Source of the DNA: Paraburkholderia phosphatilytica
Lineage (GTDB): Bacteria > Pseudomonadota > Gammaproteobacteria > Burkholderiales > Burkholderiaceae
Reading direction: 5' to 3'
DNA: 64,000 nucleotides
NCBI RefSeq assembly: GCF_003443895.1
Contig: NZ_QQOA01000008.1
Coordinates: 124,001-188,000, forward strand
A program made the translations under genes and the position numbers. Shown here piece after piece: positions 16,427 through 25,314 of the stretch (positions are counted from its first letter, which is position 1; the number at the start of each line of letters is the position of its first letter). The notes under the pieces are model-generated. The model searched no databases. It had not been told where the DNA came from and was given only the letters and a program-made list of their open reading frames with translations.

Positions 16427-17527
16427 TCAGGTCAGCACCCAGCGGTTGAAGCGATCGAGCGCGACGCTCTGGTTCTGCTGCCAGTACTTCGCGTCGATGT
16501 GCAGGCCGGTCTTGATGTTCTCAGGGAACGTCGGGCAGTTTTTCGCGACGTCCGGCTTCACGTAGCTGAAAGCGTCCGGCTGCGTGAGCCCGGCCGGGAA
16601 GTACTGGACGAGCGACGCCTGCCGCTTCGGATCGCTCGCGAACTTGATGAACTCGCGGCATGCGTCCGCGTTCGGCGTGCCCTTCAGGATCGACCAGTTG
16701 TCCACGCCCCAGATATTCTGGTTCCACACAATCGCGACGGGCGCGCCGTTCGCGATCGCGGACTGCGGGCGCGACACCCACGTCGCGACCATGTCGACTT
16801 CGCCCGAGCCGAGCATCTGCTCGACCTGCGCGCCGGAGGTCCACCACACGTCGACGTGTTTCGCGATCTTGTCGAGACTCGCGAACGCACGGTCGAAGTT
16901 GCACGGATACACCTGCGAGGTCGGCACGCCGTCCGCCATCAGCGATTCCTCGACCGTGTCGAACGGATACTTGCGCAGCGCGCGGCGGCCCGGGAAATCC
17001 TTCACGTTCCAGAAGTCGGCCCACGACGCCGGCGCCTTGCGGCCCTTGAACGCATCGGTGCGATAGGCGAGCACGGTGGTGTACACGTTGGTGCCGACGC
17101 CGAACGGCGACATGTACTGCTGCGGAATCTTCGCGATCGTCGGATCGGCTTCGAGGCCGTGACGTTCGAGGTACTCCTTGCCGCCCGTCGTCAGCAGCAG
17201 GATCGCGGGCTGACTGATCTTCGCCATGTCCCACGTGTAGCTGCCGGCCTCGACCATGCTTTTGATCTGCGCGGTAGGCTCCGCGTTCGCCTGCACGCCG
17301 ACCACTTCGATGCCGGTCTTCTCGGTGAACGGGCGGTAGAACACCGCGTCGTACGCCTTCGTGTAGATGCCGCCGTCGTCGCGCACGACGATGCGCTTGC
17401 TGGCCGCGCGCCCGGAGGTCCAGACGAACGGAAACGCGAGGGCCGCGGTGCCGGCGACGACCGTCTTGACGGCGGTTCGGCGGCCCGGCTTCTCAGGCAG
17501 GCTGCTGGCGGGAGAGGTCAGCTTCAT
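16427..17527 (-). CDS. Periplasmic binding protein of PotD/spermidine-putrescine type
   Basis: 366 residues. A twin-arginine-like leader (GRRTAVKTVVAGTAALAF) ends around GRAA. The mature protein starts KRIVVRDDGGIYTKAYDAVF and has PotD-like blocks such as FGVGTNVYTTVLAYRTDAF, SWADFWNVKDFPGRRALRK and VPTSQVYPCNFDRAFASLDK. It is the ligand receptor of the adjacent importer. Neighbouring hydroxyacid oxidases and an aldolase suggest an acid rather than a polyamine as ligand, but this is inference. ATG at 17527 has GGAG 6 nt upstream; ATG 17530 is equally in frame. Confidence 0.87.
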   Translation of the reverse strand: MKLTSPASSLPEKPGRRTAVKTVVAGTAALAFPFVWTSGRAASKRIVVRDDGGIYTKAYDAVFYRPFTEKTGIEVVGVQANAEPTAQIKSMVEAGSYTWDMAKISQPAILLLTTGGKEYLERHGLEADPTIAKIPQQYMSPFGVGTNVYTTVLAYRTDAFKGRKAPASWADFWNVKDFPGRRALRKYPFDTVEESLMADGVPTSQVYPCNFDRAFASLDKIAKHVDVWWTSGAQVEQMLGSGEVDMVATWVSRPQSAIANGAPVAIVWNQNIWGVDNWSILKGTPNADACREFIKFASDPKRQASLVQYFPAGLTQPDAFSYVKPDVAKNCPTFPENIKTGLHIDAKYWQQNQSVALDRFNRWVLT

Positions 17528-17612
17528 CATGGACTCCGTGGTGACGGCAACGGGCGTTGCCACGTTTGTTGGAATGGACCCTGGGTGAGCAGGCTGCACG
17601 GCACCAGCTGCG

Positions 17613-19040
17613 CTACGGCAGCAGCCGGCCTGGATTCAGGAGGTTGCGCGGGTCGAGCGCCTGCTTGATCGTGCGCATCAGCGCGAGCTCCGCGTCGGAT
17701 TTGTAGTGCGCCATTTCCGCGAGGCCGGTCTGACCGACGCCATGCTCGGCGCTGAACGTCCCGCCCAGACGATGTGCGACGTCGTTCACCTGCCTGCGCA
17801 TGCGCGCGCCCATTTCCGCGGGGTTCGCGAGCGCATGCCACGCATCGAACGTGAAGAGCGGAATGAAGTGCACGTTGCCGTCGCCCATGTGCCCAACGAT
17901 CACGATGTCGACGTCAGGCACGAGTTCGCGCACGGCGCGTGTCGCTTCGTCGATGAACTGAGGCACGGCGGACACCGGCACCGCGCAGTCGGTCGTCAGG
18001 CCGACGCCCGCTTTCATGTTCGCTTCGGTCACGCTGTGACGGACTTCCCAGAACGCGGCGCGCTGCGCGTCGCTGGTCGCGAGCGTGGCGTCGGCAAGCA
18101 GGCCCGCTTCCGCCGCGCGCTCCAGCGTCTGCTGCAGCTGCTCGGCCATGCTCGCGCTGCCGCGCGTGTCGGCGAGCTCGACGAGCACGTGCCACGCGTG
18201 TTTGCCTTCCAGCGGATAGCGGCGGCCCGGCACGTGCTCGATCACGAGATCGAGCTGGCGACGGTTCATCAGCTCGTAGGCGGACAGGCGCGAACCGCAT
18301 TCCGCCTGGAACATGCCGAGAATTTGTAGTGCTGCCGCCGGATCGGTGGGCGCGAACCATGCGAGCGCGTGATGCGTCGGCAGCGGATGCAGTTTCAGCG
18401 TGACCGCGGTGACGATGCCGAGCGTGCCTTCCGCGCCGATGAACAGCTGCTTGAGATCGATGCCCGTGTTGTCCTTGCGCAATGCGCGCAGGCCGTTCCA
18501 GATGGTGCCGTCCGCGAGCACGACCTCGAGCCCGAGCACGTTGTCGCGCGTGTTGCCGTAGCGCAGCACGCTGGTGCCGCCCGCGTTGGTGGACAGCGTG
18601 CCGCCGATCTGGCACGAGCCTTCCGCGCCGAGGCTGACAGGGTAGAGCCGCTGCACGGCAGCCGCGGCGTCCTGCACGGCCTTTAGTACACAGCCAGCTT
18701 CGACTTCCATCGAACCGTTCTGCGCATCGACCCGGCGGATCGCGCGCATCCGCATCAGGTTGACGATCACGGGCATCGCACGACCGGCCGCCGGCACGGC
18801 GCCGGCGCAGAGGCTGGTGTTGCCGCCCTGCGGCAGGATCGGCACGCCGGCAGCCGCGCAGAGGCGCACGACGGCGGCGACTTCGGCGGTGGACTTCGGC
18901 TTCGCGACGCACAGCGCGCCGGACTTGAAGCGGCGCCGGAAGTCTTCGATGAAGCCATCCAGTCCGGCCGCGTCGGTGATCACCGCGTCCTCGCCTAGCT
19001 CAGCCTGCAGACGCGCAATCAGTGTCGCCCCATCGTCCAT
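17613..19040 (-). CDS. FAD-linked oxidase, D-lactate/D-2-hydroxyacid dehydrogenase family (GlcD-like)
   Basis: 475 residues. The FAD_binding_4 domain (about 35-215) has PILPQGGNTSLCAGAVP and GGTLSTNAGGTSVLRYGNTR; the FAD-oxidase C domain has VGHMGDGNVHF and the ending FSAEHGVGQ. It oxidises a D-2-hydroxyacid to the 2-keto acid. Its L-specific counterpart is the FMN enzyme at 10313-11485, so the locus could handle both enantiomers. It is the first gene of the leftward operon with the importer and the DapA-type aldolase. ATG 19040 is the last plausible start and has GAGG upstream. Confidence 0.88.
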   Translation of the reverse strand: MDDGATLIARLQAELGEDAVITDAAGLDGFIEDFRRRFKSGALCVAKPKSTAEVAAVVRLCAAAGVPILPQGGNTSLCAGAVPAAGRAMPVIVNLMRMRAIRRVDAQNGSMEVEAGCVLKAVQDAAAAVQRLYPVSLGAEGSCQIGGTLSTNAGGTSVLRYGNTRDNVLGLEVVLADGTIWNGLRALRKDNTGIDLKQLFIGAEGTLGIVTAVTLKLHPLPTHHALAWFAPTDPAAALQILGMFQAECGSRLSAYELMNRRQLDLVIEHVPGRRYPLEGKHAWHVLVELADTRGSASMAEQLQQTLERAAEAGLLADATLATSDAQRAAFWEVRHSVTEANMKAGVGLTTDCAVPVSAVPQFIDEATRAVRELVPDVDIVIVGHMGDGNVHFIPLFTFDAWHALANPAEMGARMRRQVNDVAHRLGGTFSAEHGVGQTGLAEMAHYKSDAELALMRTIKQALDPRNLLNPGRLLP

Positions 19041-19122
19041 GTGCCGGTCCTCGTTTCGTTGTGGCCGTTGCGGCCAACCAAGGTGAACCAAGCATAGGCG
19101 TAGAAAAATCGCATGGAAATAG

Positions 19123-19145
19123 ATTTAATTGCATTGCGATTAAAT
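19123..19145. promoter_or_regulatory. ATTTAAT-N9-ATTAAAT palindrome between divergent genes
   Basis: Perfect 7-bp arms (19123-19129, 19139-19145) with a 9-bp spacer, in the gap between the leftward FAD oxidase and rightward LysR genes. A 15-mer like the IclR palindrome at 11517 overlaps it (19127-19141), so LysR and IclR could compete here. Inference from symmetry and position. Confidence 0.5.
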
Positions 19146-19278
19146 TATGCGCGGCGTTCCTGTGTGCCTTCTGGGGCCGAGCTTTCCGCTGCTCAGGGGT
19201 TTCCAGTGGAGACGCTGCGACGGGCGCTCTCTACACTCGCTGTACGCGGAGCCGAAGACTTCGCACTGTGGAGACGGC

Positions 19279-20166
19279 ATGACGCTTCAGCAACTGGAGA
19301 CCTTTTTCTGGACGGTCACGCTCGGGAGTTTTTCGGCGGCGGCCGAGCGGCTGTATGCGACGCAGTCGGCGGTATCGATGCGGGTGCGGGAGCTCGAACG
19401 CACGCTGGGCGTCGAACTGTTCGACCGCAGCCATCGCGCGGTTCGCCTCACGCCGAAAGGCCGCGAACTGATGGACTACGCGGGCCGTATCCTCGATCTG
19501 TCGACCGAGCTCGAGCATCGCGTCGGTGCGTCGGACGCGGTATCGGGCACCGTTCGGTTCGGCGTTGCGGAGGTGGTCACCACCACCTGGCTGCCGCGAT
19601 TGATCGCGGTGATCGCGGAGCGCTATCCGAACGTGCGGCTCGAAATCGAGGAGGCGCTCACCGCCGAACTGATGACGAGCCTGCACGCGGCGGAACTCGA
19701 ACTCGTGCTCGCGCCGGGTCACACGCGCACGCCGGCGCTCTCCACGCTGTCGCTCGGCAGCGTCGACTTTCAGTGGATGGCGAGCCCGTCGCTCGGTCTC
19801 GACGCGCACGCGTACACACCTGGGGAACTCGCCGCGTATCCGATCATCGGCATGAAGCCGGCGTCGTTCCACTACTCCGCGATCGAAGACTGGTTTCTCC
19901 GTGACCATGTCCGTTGCCGCTATCTGGCGCGCTGCAAAAGCATCGCGGTTGCGGCCTCGATGACGATGGCCGGCATGGGCGTGTCGTATCTGCCGGTGCG
20001 CGGCTACACGCAGGAAATCGCGCAACAGAAGCTCGCGATCGTGAACGTCGATCGTCCGCTCGCGTCCGTCGAATTCATTGCCGCGTGTCCCGCGGGCCAT
20101 TCGTATTCGCTCGCGCGCGTGATCGCCGAACTGGCGCAGGAAGTCAGCGATTTCGATCCGGTCTAG
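19279..20166 (+). CDS. LysR-family transcriptional regulator
   Basis: 295 residues. HTH at about 3-60 with FSAAAERLYATQSAVSMRVRELE and LFDRSHRAVRLT, then the effector domain. It faces away from the FAD-linked oxidase operon, with a palindrome between, and lies upstream of the Rieske oxygenase cluster in the same direction; either could be its target. The start at 19279 was chosen because it opens directly into the HTH; upstream in-frame sequence to 19147 has no family match. Confidence 0.88.
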   Translation: MTLQQLETFFWTVTLGSFSAAAERLYATQSAVSMRVRELERTLGVELFDRSHRAVRLTPKGRELMDYAGRILDLSTELEHRVGASDAVSGTVRFGVAEVVTTTWLPRLIAVIAERYPNVRLEIEEALTAELMTSLHAAELELVLAPGHTRTPALSTLSLGSVDFQWMASPSLGLDAHAYTPGELAAYPIIGMKPASFHYSAIEDWFLRDHVRCRYLARCKSIAVAASMTMAGMGVSYLPVRGYTQEIAQQKLAIVNVDRPLASVEFIAACPAGHSYSLARVIAELAQEVSDFDPV

Positions 20167-20285
20167 CGATGGGCTCGCCGGGCGCGGTTCGCTTATCGCG
20201 ATCCTCCTTCAACCGCTGCGCGACATTGCTGCGGTGCGTGACGTCACTTCAAGAAAGTTGATGCTTCGACGCGTAAATTACTCGT

Positions 20286-20314
20286 TTGAGTTCATGTGAC
20301 CACCCGTCTATTCT
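20286..20314 (+). promoter_or_regulatory. Sigma-70-like promoter before the Rieske cluster
   Basis: TTGAGT (20286-20291) and TATTCT (20309-20314) are separated by 17 bp and lie 70 bp upstream of the reductase ATG. This is the only good match in the 218-bp gap after the LysR gene. Confidence 0.45.
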
Positions 20315-20384
20315 GGTTTTCACAGTAACGGCAAGCGCTTGAGCGCACCTCGACGACCGTTGCGAAGAGCACTGGAGACAGACG

Positions 20385-21413
20385 ATGGAAGCAGTCCTCA
20401 CGCGGGACGAGGCTGTCGCTCGCCCTGAGCGCGCGGCCCCCCGGAAAATCGAAGCGCGCGTGAAGTCGATTACGTCGCTCGCCGAGGACATCAACGCGTT
20501 CGAATTCGTCAGCGCCGACGGCAGCGAACTGCCTTCCTTTACCGCGGGCTCGCACATCGACGTGCATCTGCCGGGCGGCACGATCCGCCAATACTCGCTG
20601 TGCAATCCGTCGACGGAACGACACCGCTACGTGGTCGCGGTGCTGCGCGACGCGAACGGCCGCGGCGGCTCGATCGCGATGCACGACGAACTGCACGCCG
20701 GCCAGTGCGTGACGATCTCGACGCCGCGCAACCACTTCGAACTGTCGCGCGACGCGGAGCGGCATGTGTTCATCGCCGGCGGCATCGGCATCACACCGAT
20801 CGTCGCGATGATCGACGACGTGCAGCGTCGCGGCGAAGCGTTCCACCTGTTCTACTGCGCGCGGACGCGGCAGCGCACTGCGTTTCTCGATGCGCTCGAA
20901 CCGCTGGTCGACGCCGGCGACGTGTCCGTGCATTTCGACGGCGGCGATCCGCGCAACGGTCTCGACCTCGCTGAAACGCTCGGGCACCACACGCCGGGCA
21001 CCCATCTCTATTACTGCGGTCCGGGCGGCCTGATGGACGCGATCGAAACCGCGAGCGCGCACTGGCCCGAAGGTACGCGTCATTGCGAACGCTTTTCGGC
21101 GGCCGGCACGCCGGTGCGCAACGACGACGATCGCGCCGCACAGGAGCCGGACGCGCCGTTCGAAGTCGAGCTGCGCCGCTCGCGGCAGACGTTCGCCGTG
21201 CAGCCGGGCGAATCGATCGTCGACGTGCTGCGCGGTCATGGCGTGGAAGTGGACACCTCGTGCTGCGAAGGCTATTGCGGCACGTGCATGACGCGTTATC
21301 TCGAAGGCGAGCCGCTGCACCGCGATAGCGTGCTCGATGCGGAAGATCGCGAGGAGTTCGTGATGATCTGCTGCGCGCGCTCGAAGAGCCCGACGCTCGT
21401 GCTGGACCTTTGA
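20385..21413 (+). CDS. Phthalate-dioxygenase-reductase type flavin/2Fe-2S reductase (VanB-like)
   Basis: 342 residues. Flavin-binding domain (about 20-125, RQYSLCN at 69-74), NAD-binding domain (GGIGITPI, about 132-139, and YYCGPGGL near 209-216) and a C-terminal plant-type ferredoxin domain with cluster ligands Cys293, Cys298, Cys301 and Cys329/330. It passes NAD(P)H electrons to the Rieske oxygenase encoded 45 bp downstream. VanB-like proteins are usually about 320 residues; the extra N-terminal 20 residues are polar. Confidence 0.9.
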   Translation: MEAVLTRDEAVARPERAAPRKIEARVKSITSLAEDINAFEFVSADGSELPSFTAGSHIDVHLPGGTIRQYSLCNPSTERHRYVVAVLRDANGRGGSIAMHDELHAGQCVTISTPRNHFELSRDAERHVFIAGGIGITPIVAMIDDVQRRGEAFHLFYCARTRQRTAFLDALEPLVDAGDVSVHFDGGDPRNGLDLAETLGHHTPGTHLYYCGPGGLMDAIETASAHWPEGTRHCERFSAAGTPVRNDDDRAAQEPDAPFEVELRRSRQTFAVQPGESIVDVLRGHGVEVDTSCCEGYCGTCMTRYLEGEPLHRDSVLDAEDREEFVMICCARSKSPTLVLDL

Positions 21414-21458
21414 AGTTTGAGCTTTGACCTTTGACCTGTTACGGAGAGGATCGCCGAC

Positions 21459-22574
21459 ATGAGTACGTTCGAATACGTGAAGGACTGCTGGTACCCGATC
21501 GGTTTTTCGTCGGAGTTCGCGCGAGGCGAGCTGCAAGGTCACAAGATCGTCGATCGGCCGGTGGTGATGTGGCGATCGAACGAAGGCGAGGTCGTCGCGT
21601 TCGACGATCGCTGCTGCCACAAGCGCTTTCCGTTGTCGCAAAGCAAGCTGCTCGACGATGGCCGGCTGGAGTGCGCGTACCACGGGCTGTGCTACGACAC
21701 GTCGGGGCAGTGCGTCGCGATTCCATCGGCGCCCGACAAAGCGATTCCGCCGCAGGCGCGTCTGAGCGCGATTCCGGTGCGCGAGCAGGACGGCGTGGTG
21801 TGGATCTGGCCGGGCAATCCGGCGGCCGCGCGTCATGTCGATCCGCCGCGCACGCCGGAAATCAGCGATCCGGACAACCTGTCGATCGGCGCGCCCGAAC
21901 CGCTGCACGTGCCGGCGAACTATCTGCTGCTGATCGAAAACCTGCTCGACATCACGCACTTCTATCCGCTGCACGACGGCAATATCGGCGACAAGGAAAA
22001 CAGCCGTATTCCAGTCGAACTGGAAGAGGGCGAGAGCGAAGGCCATACGTTCGTGCGGACCACGCGTCACGTGCACGGCTATCGTCAGCCGCCGTATCTG
22101 AAGGAATGGTTCCTGTACGACAGCGTCGAGCGCATCCACACGCATTGCATGGTGAGCCCGGGACTCACGCGGGTCGTGATGCGCGTTGCGCCGGAGGGTG
22201 AGCTCGGCACCGAAGCCGAACGCGGCTACACGCTGCTGCATCTGCATCTGCCGGTCGATGCACGCAATCTCGTGTGGCGCTGGAACGTGTCCTGCAAGAA
22301 CTGGCACACGACCTTGAGCGACCCGTCGATGCCGACCGCCCGCAAGGTGGCCGAGATGTTCCCGGCGGTGGTCGCGCAGGACCAGTGGGCGCTCGAGCGT
22401 CAGCAGCAGATGATGGATTACCCGGACGACGGCTATGCCGAGCTTTTCCTGAAGACCGACAAGGCGTTGCGGCGCGCGCGCCAGATCCTGATGGGACAGC
22501 AGCGCAAGGAGCGCGAACTGCAGATCAAACCGGTCGCCGCAGGCACGGCGGCGAAGGAGTCCGCCATCGCTTGA
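21459..22574 (+). CDS. Rieske non-heme iron oxygenase, VanA-like (single-component alpha subunit)
   Basis: 371 residues. Rieske ligands Cys52, His54, Cys72, His75 (17 residues between pairs) and the mononuclear iron site Asp164, His167, His172 in LLDITHFYPLH. Such enzymes hydroxylate or O/N-dealkylate aromatic or amine substrates with O2. The neighbouring reductase, acid transporter, CoA-transferase and crotonase-fold protein point to a small carboxylic acid as substrate or product; it need not be vanillate. AGGAG is about 12 nt before the ATG. Confidence 0.88.
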   Translation: MSTFEYVKDCWYPIGFSSEFARGELQGHKIVDRPVVMWRSNEGEVVAFDDRCCHKRFPLSQSKLLDDGRLECAYHGLCYDTSGQCVAIPSAPDKAIPPQARLSAIPVREQDGVVWIWPGNPAAARHVDPPRTPEISDPDNLSIGAPEPLHVPANYLLLIENLLDITHFYPLHDGNIGDKENSRIPVELEEGESEGHTFVRTTRHVHGYRQPPYLKEWFLYDSVERIHTHCMVSPGLTRVVMRVAPEGELGTEAERGYTLLHLHLPVDARNLVWRWNVSCKNWHTTLSDPSMPTARKVAEMFPAVVAQDQWALERQQQMMDYPDDGYAELFLKTDKALRRARQILMGQQRKERELQIKPVAAGTAAKESAIA

Positions 22575-22681
22575 GCGCATTCGCGCATTGCGGCCGCGCG
22601 CTCGCCAGTACGACGATCCGGATCGTAGCGACGCGCGGCTAGCCCACGACAAAACCGATCTTCAGGTTCAGGAGACAGATT

Positions 22682-24118
22682 GTGGAAACCCATGATACGT
22701 CGTCGTCGCTAGCCGTCCCGCAGCCGGGCGCTGCTTCCGCCGACGACAAATCGCTGCTGCAGCGCGCCGTGTCGTCATGCGTGTACGTGTTCGAGCGCGT
22801 GATGCCGGACCCGTTCGTGATCGTGATCCTGCTGACGGTGGTCGTCGCGCTCTGCGCGCTCGCCTTCGCGCCGAAGGGCACGCCCGAGGTGATCCTGTCC
22901 GGCTGGTACAAGGGCATCTTCGGCATCTTCACGTTCGCGTTCCAGATGGTGCTGGTGCTCGTCACAGGCTATGCGCTCGCGAGTGCGCCCGTCATCAAGG
23001 CGGGGCTGCGTGCCGTGAGCCGGCTCGCGGTCGGACCGTGTTCGGCGGTGGTGCTGGTGTTCGTGGTCGGCGCGATCGCGACGTTCCTGAACTGGGGCTT
23101 CGGTCTCGTCGTCGGGGCCTTGCTGTCGAAGCAGGTCGCGCGAAAGGTGCGCGTCGATTTCGCGTGGCTGGTCGCGGCCGCGTACAGCTCGTGGGTGCTG
23201 TGGGCGTTCACCGGCATGTCGAGTTCGATCGCGCTGTCGATCGCGTCGGCGGGCAATCCGCTGAACATCGTCGAGCAGCACACGCACGCGATCGTGCCGC
23301 TGTCGCATACGGTGTTCGCCACGTGGAATCTGCTCGCGGGCGCGGTCGCAATGATCCTGATTCCGGCGGTGTTCGTGCTGATGCGTCCCGCCGCCAAGGA
23401 CGTGATCGCGGCCAATGCCGATCTGCTTGAGGCGGAAGAGGCTGCGGCGGATGCCGGCGACGACGCGCGCAGCCACACGTTCGCCGGCGCGCTCGAACGC
23501 TCGCATCTGTGCGCGCTGGTGTTCGTCGTCGCCGGCGCCGCGTACCTCGCGACGCACTGGATGCGGCAGGGCGTGAGCCTCGACATCAATACGGTGATCT
23601 TCATCTTCCTGCTGGCGGGCTTGTGTTTGCACGGCACGTCGCGCCGCTACGTGAACGCGGTGACCGAGGCGGCCAAGGTGACGGGCCCGATGCTGCTGCA
23701 ATACCCGTTCTACGGCGGAATCATGGGCATCATGGGTGCGACGGGTCTCGCGGAAGTCGTCGCGCACGCGTACATCCACGTCGCGTCGGGCACCACGCTG
23801 CCGTTCCTCAGCTATCTGGCCTCCGGCCTGATCACGCTGTTCATCCCGAGCGGCGGCGGCCATTGGGCGGTGCAGGGCCCGTTCACGATTCCGGCCGCGA
23901 TGCATCTCGGCGCGTCGCTGCCGGGCACGTCGATGGCGATCGCGGCCGGCGAAATGGCGGGCAGCCTGCTGCAGCCGTTCTGGGCGATTCCGGTGGTCGC
24001 GATTGCGGGCGTCGGCGTGCAGCGTGTGCTCGGCTTCACGCTGGTGATCTTTCTGACGGCGGGCTCGTTCCTCGGCCTCGTCTATCTGCTGATCGTGCCG
24101 GCGTTCGCCGGACTCTGA
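22682..24118 (+). CDS. Short-chain fatty acid transporter, AtoE family
   Basis: 478 residues with 10-12 hydrophobic segments. Family landmarks are VFERVMPDPFVIVILLTVVV, FLNWGFGLVVGALLSKQVAR, IPSGGGHWAVQGP and LLQPFWAIPVVAIAGV. AtoE-type carriers move short-chain fatty acids such as acetoacetate across the inner membrane. The gene starts with GTG, with CAGGAG about 9 nt upstream. Its place between an oxygenase and a CoA-transferase suggests uptake of the acid used by this cluster. Confidence 0.88.
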   Translation: METHDTSSSLAVPQPGAASADDKSLLQRAVSSCVYVFERVMPDPFVIVILLTVVVALCALAFAPKGTPEVILSGWYKGIFGIFTFAFQMVLVLVTGYALASAPVIKAGLRAVSRLAVGPCSAVVLVFVVGAIATFLNWGFGLVVGALLSKQVARKVRVDFAWLVAAAYSSWVLWAFTGMSSSIALSIASAGNPLNIVEQHTHAIVPLSHTVFATWNLLAGAVAMILIPAVFVLMRPAAKDVIAANADLLEAEEAAADAGDDARSHTFAGALERSHLCALVFVVAGAAYLATHWMRQGVSLDINTVIFIFLLAGLCLHGTSRRYVNAVTEAAKVTGPMLLQYPFYGGIMGIMGATGLAEVVAHAYIHVASGTTLPFLSYLASGLITLFIPSGGGHWAVQGPFTIPAAMHLGASLPGTSMAIAAGEMAGSLLQPFWAIPVVAIAGVGVQRVLGFTLVIFLTAGSFLGLVYLLIVPAFAGL

Positions 24119-24144
24119 TCTTCTCTCCACGCATGGAAGCAACG

Positions 24145-25314
24145 ATGAACAACCAGTTGGCCCTCGAAGGCCTACGCGTAATCGAAGTCTGCAACGTGGC
24201 GGCGGGCCCGTTCTGCGGCATGCTGCTCGCGGACATGGGCGCCGACGTCGTCAAGCTCGAGCACCCCGACGGCGGCGACACGCTGCGCGCATGGCCGCCG
24301 ATCAGCGACGGCTTCAGCGAGAACTTCGCCGCGCTCAACCGCAACAAGCGATCGGTGACGCTGAACCTGAAAGACCCCGGCGATCGCGACATCGCGAAGA
24401 CGTTGATGGGCGATGCGGACGTCGTGATCGAGAACAACCGGCCTGGCGTGATGGATCGGTTGGGCCTCGGCTATGAGGCGCTCGCTGCGTTGAATCCGCG
24501 TCTGCTGTACTGCTCGATTTCCGCGTATGGCCAGACGGGCCCGCGCGCGCAGGAAGGCGGTTTCGACCTGACCTTGCAGGCGATGAGCGGCATCATGAGC
24601 GTCACCGGAGAGGAGGGCTGCGCGCCGGTGAAATGCGGCGTGCCGCTGGCGGATTTCTCCGCGGGGCTGTACGCGGCATTCGCGATCGCAGCCGAACTGC
24701 GGCGTGTCCAGCAGAGCGGCGCGGGCACGCATATCGACATCTCGATGCTGGGCGCGACGCTCGGCATTGCCGCGTTGCAGACCTCCGAATACTTCGGCAG
24801 CGGCCGCGATCCGGTCAAGCTCGGCTCCGCGCATCCGCGCAACGCCCCGTACCAGGTGTTCCGTTGCCGCGAGGGTCACTTCGGCATGGCGGCGGGCAAT
24901 AACGCGTTGTGGTCGAGCGTCTGCAAGGTGGTCGGTCATCCCGAGTGGTTCGACGATCCGCGTTTCGCGAGCACCGGCGAACGTGCCCGCAACCAGACTG
25001 CGCTGCGCGACTTGCTCGAAGCGGAGTTTGCTTCCGCCGATGCCGGCGCATGGCTCGAACGTTTTCGCGCGGCAGGCGTGCCGTGCGCGCCGATCAACCG
25101 CTACTCCGACGTGCTGGCCGATCCGCAGGTCGAGCACATGCAATGGGTGCAGGCACTCACGCTGCCGAACGGCGTCGAGACGCGCACGTTCGGCTCGCCG
25201 ATCCGGCTGTCGGGCCGCGGGCTGCCGATTCGCAGGCCGCCGCCGGCGCTCGGCGAACATTCGGACGAAGTGGTCGGAGAACTCGGCGCAAGCCTTGCAC
25301 AGGACACGCGATGA
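24145..25314 (+). CDS. Class III (CaiB/BaiF) CoA-transferase
   Basis: 389 residues. Typical features: LEGLRVIEVCNVAAGPFCGMLLADMGADV, VKLEHPDGGDTLR, NRNKRSVTLNLKD and an Asp in PLADFSAGLYAAF that corresponds to the catalytic aspartate. It transfers CoA to a carboxylic acid, activating it for the crotonase-fold enzyme next door. ATG 24145 has GGAAG 5 nt upstream; ATG 24133, four codons earlier, lacks one. Its stop overlaps the next start (ATGA). Confidence 0.88.
   Translation: MNNQLALEGLRVIEVCNVAAGPFCGMLLADMGADVVKLEHPDGGDTLRAWPPISDGFSENFAALNRNKRSVTLNLKDPGDRDIAKTLMGDADVVIENNRPGVMDRLGLGYEALAALNPRLLYCSISAYGQTGPRAQEGGFDLTLQAMSGIMSVTGEEGCAPVKCGVPLADFSAGLYAAFAIAAELRRVQQSGAGTHIDISMLGATLGIAALQTSEYFGSGRDPVKLGSAHPRNAPYQVFRCREGHFGMAAGNNALWSSVCKVVGHPEWFDDPRFASTGERARNQTALRDLLEAEFASADAGAWLERFRAAGVPCAPINRYSDVLADPQVEHMQWVQALTLPNGVETRTFGSPIRLSGRGLPIRRPPPALGEHSDEVVGELGASLAQDTR

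Noticed and set aside
14719..16449. A 576-codon open frame on the plus strand across the importer genes
   Set aside because: His/Arg/Gln-rich shadow of the leftward permease and ATPase genes, without ribosome site or family match.
21459..22574. Naming the first Rieske oxygenase vanillate O-demethylase
   Set aside because: The fold fits, but the AtoE, CoA-transferase and crotonase neighbours do not match a vanillate locus, so no gene symbol was given.
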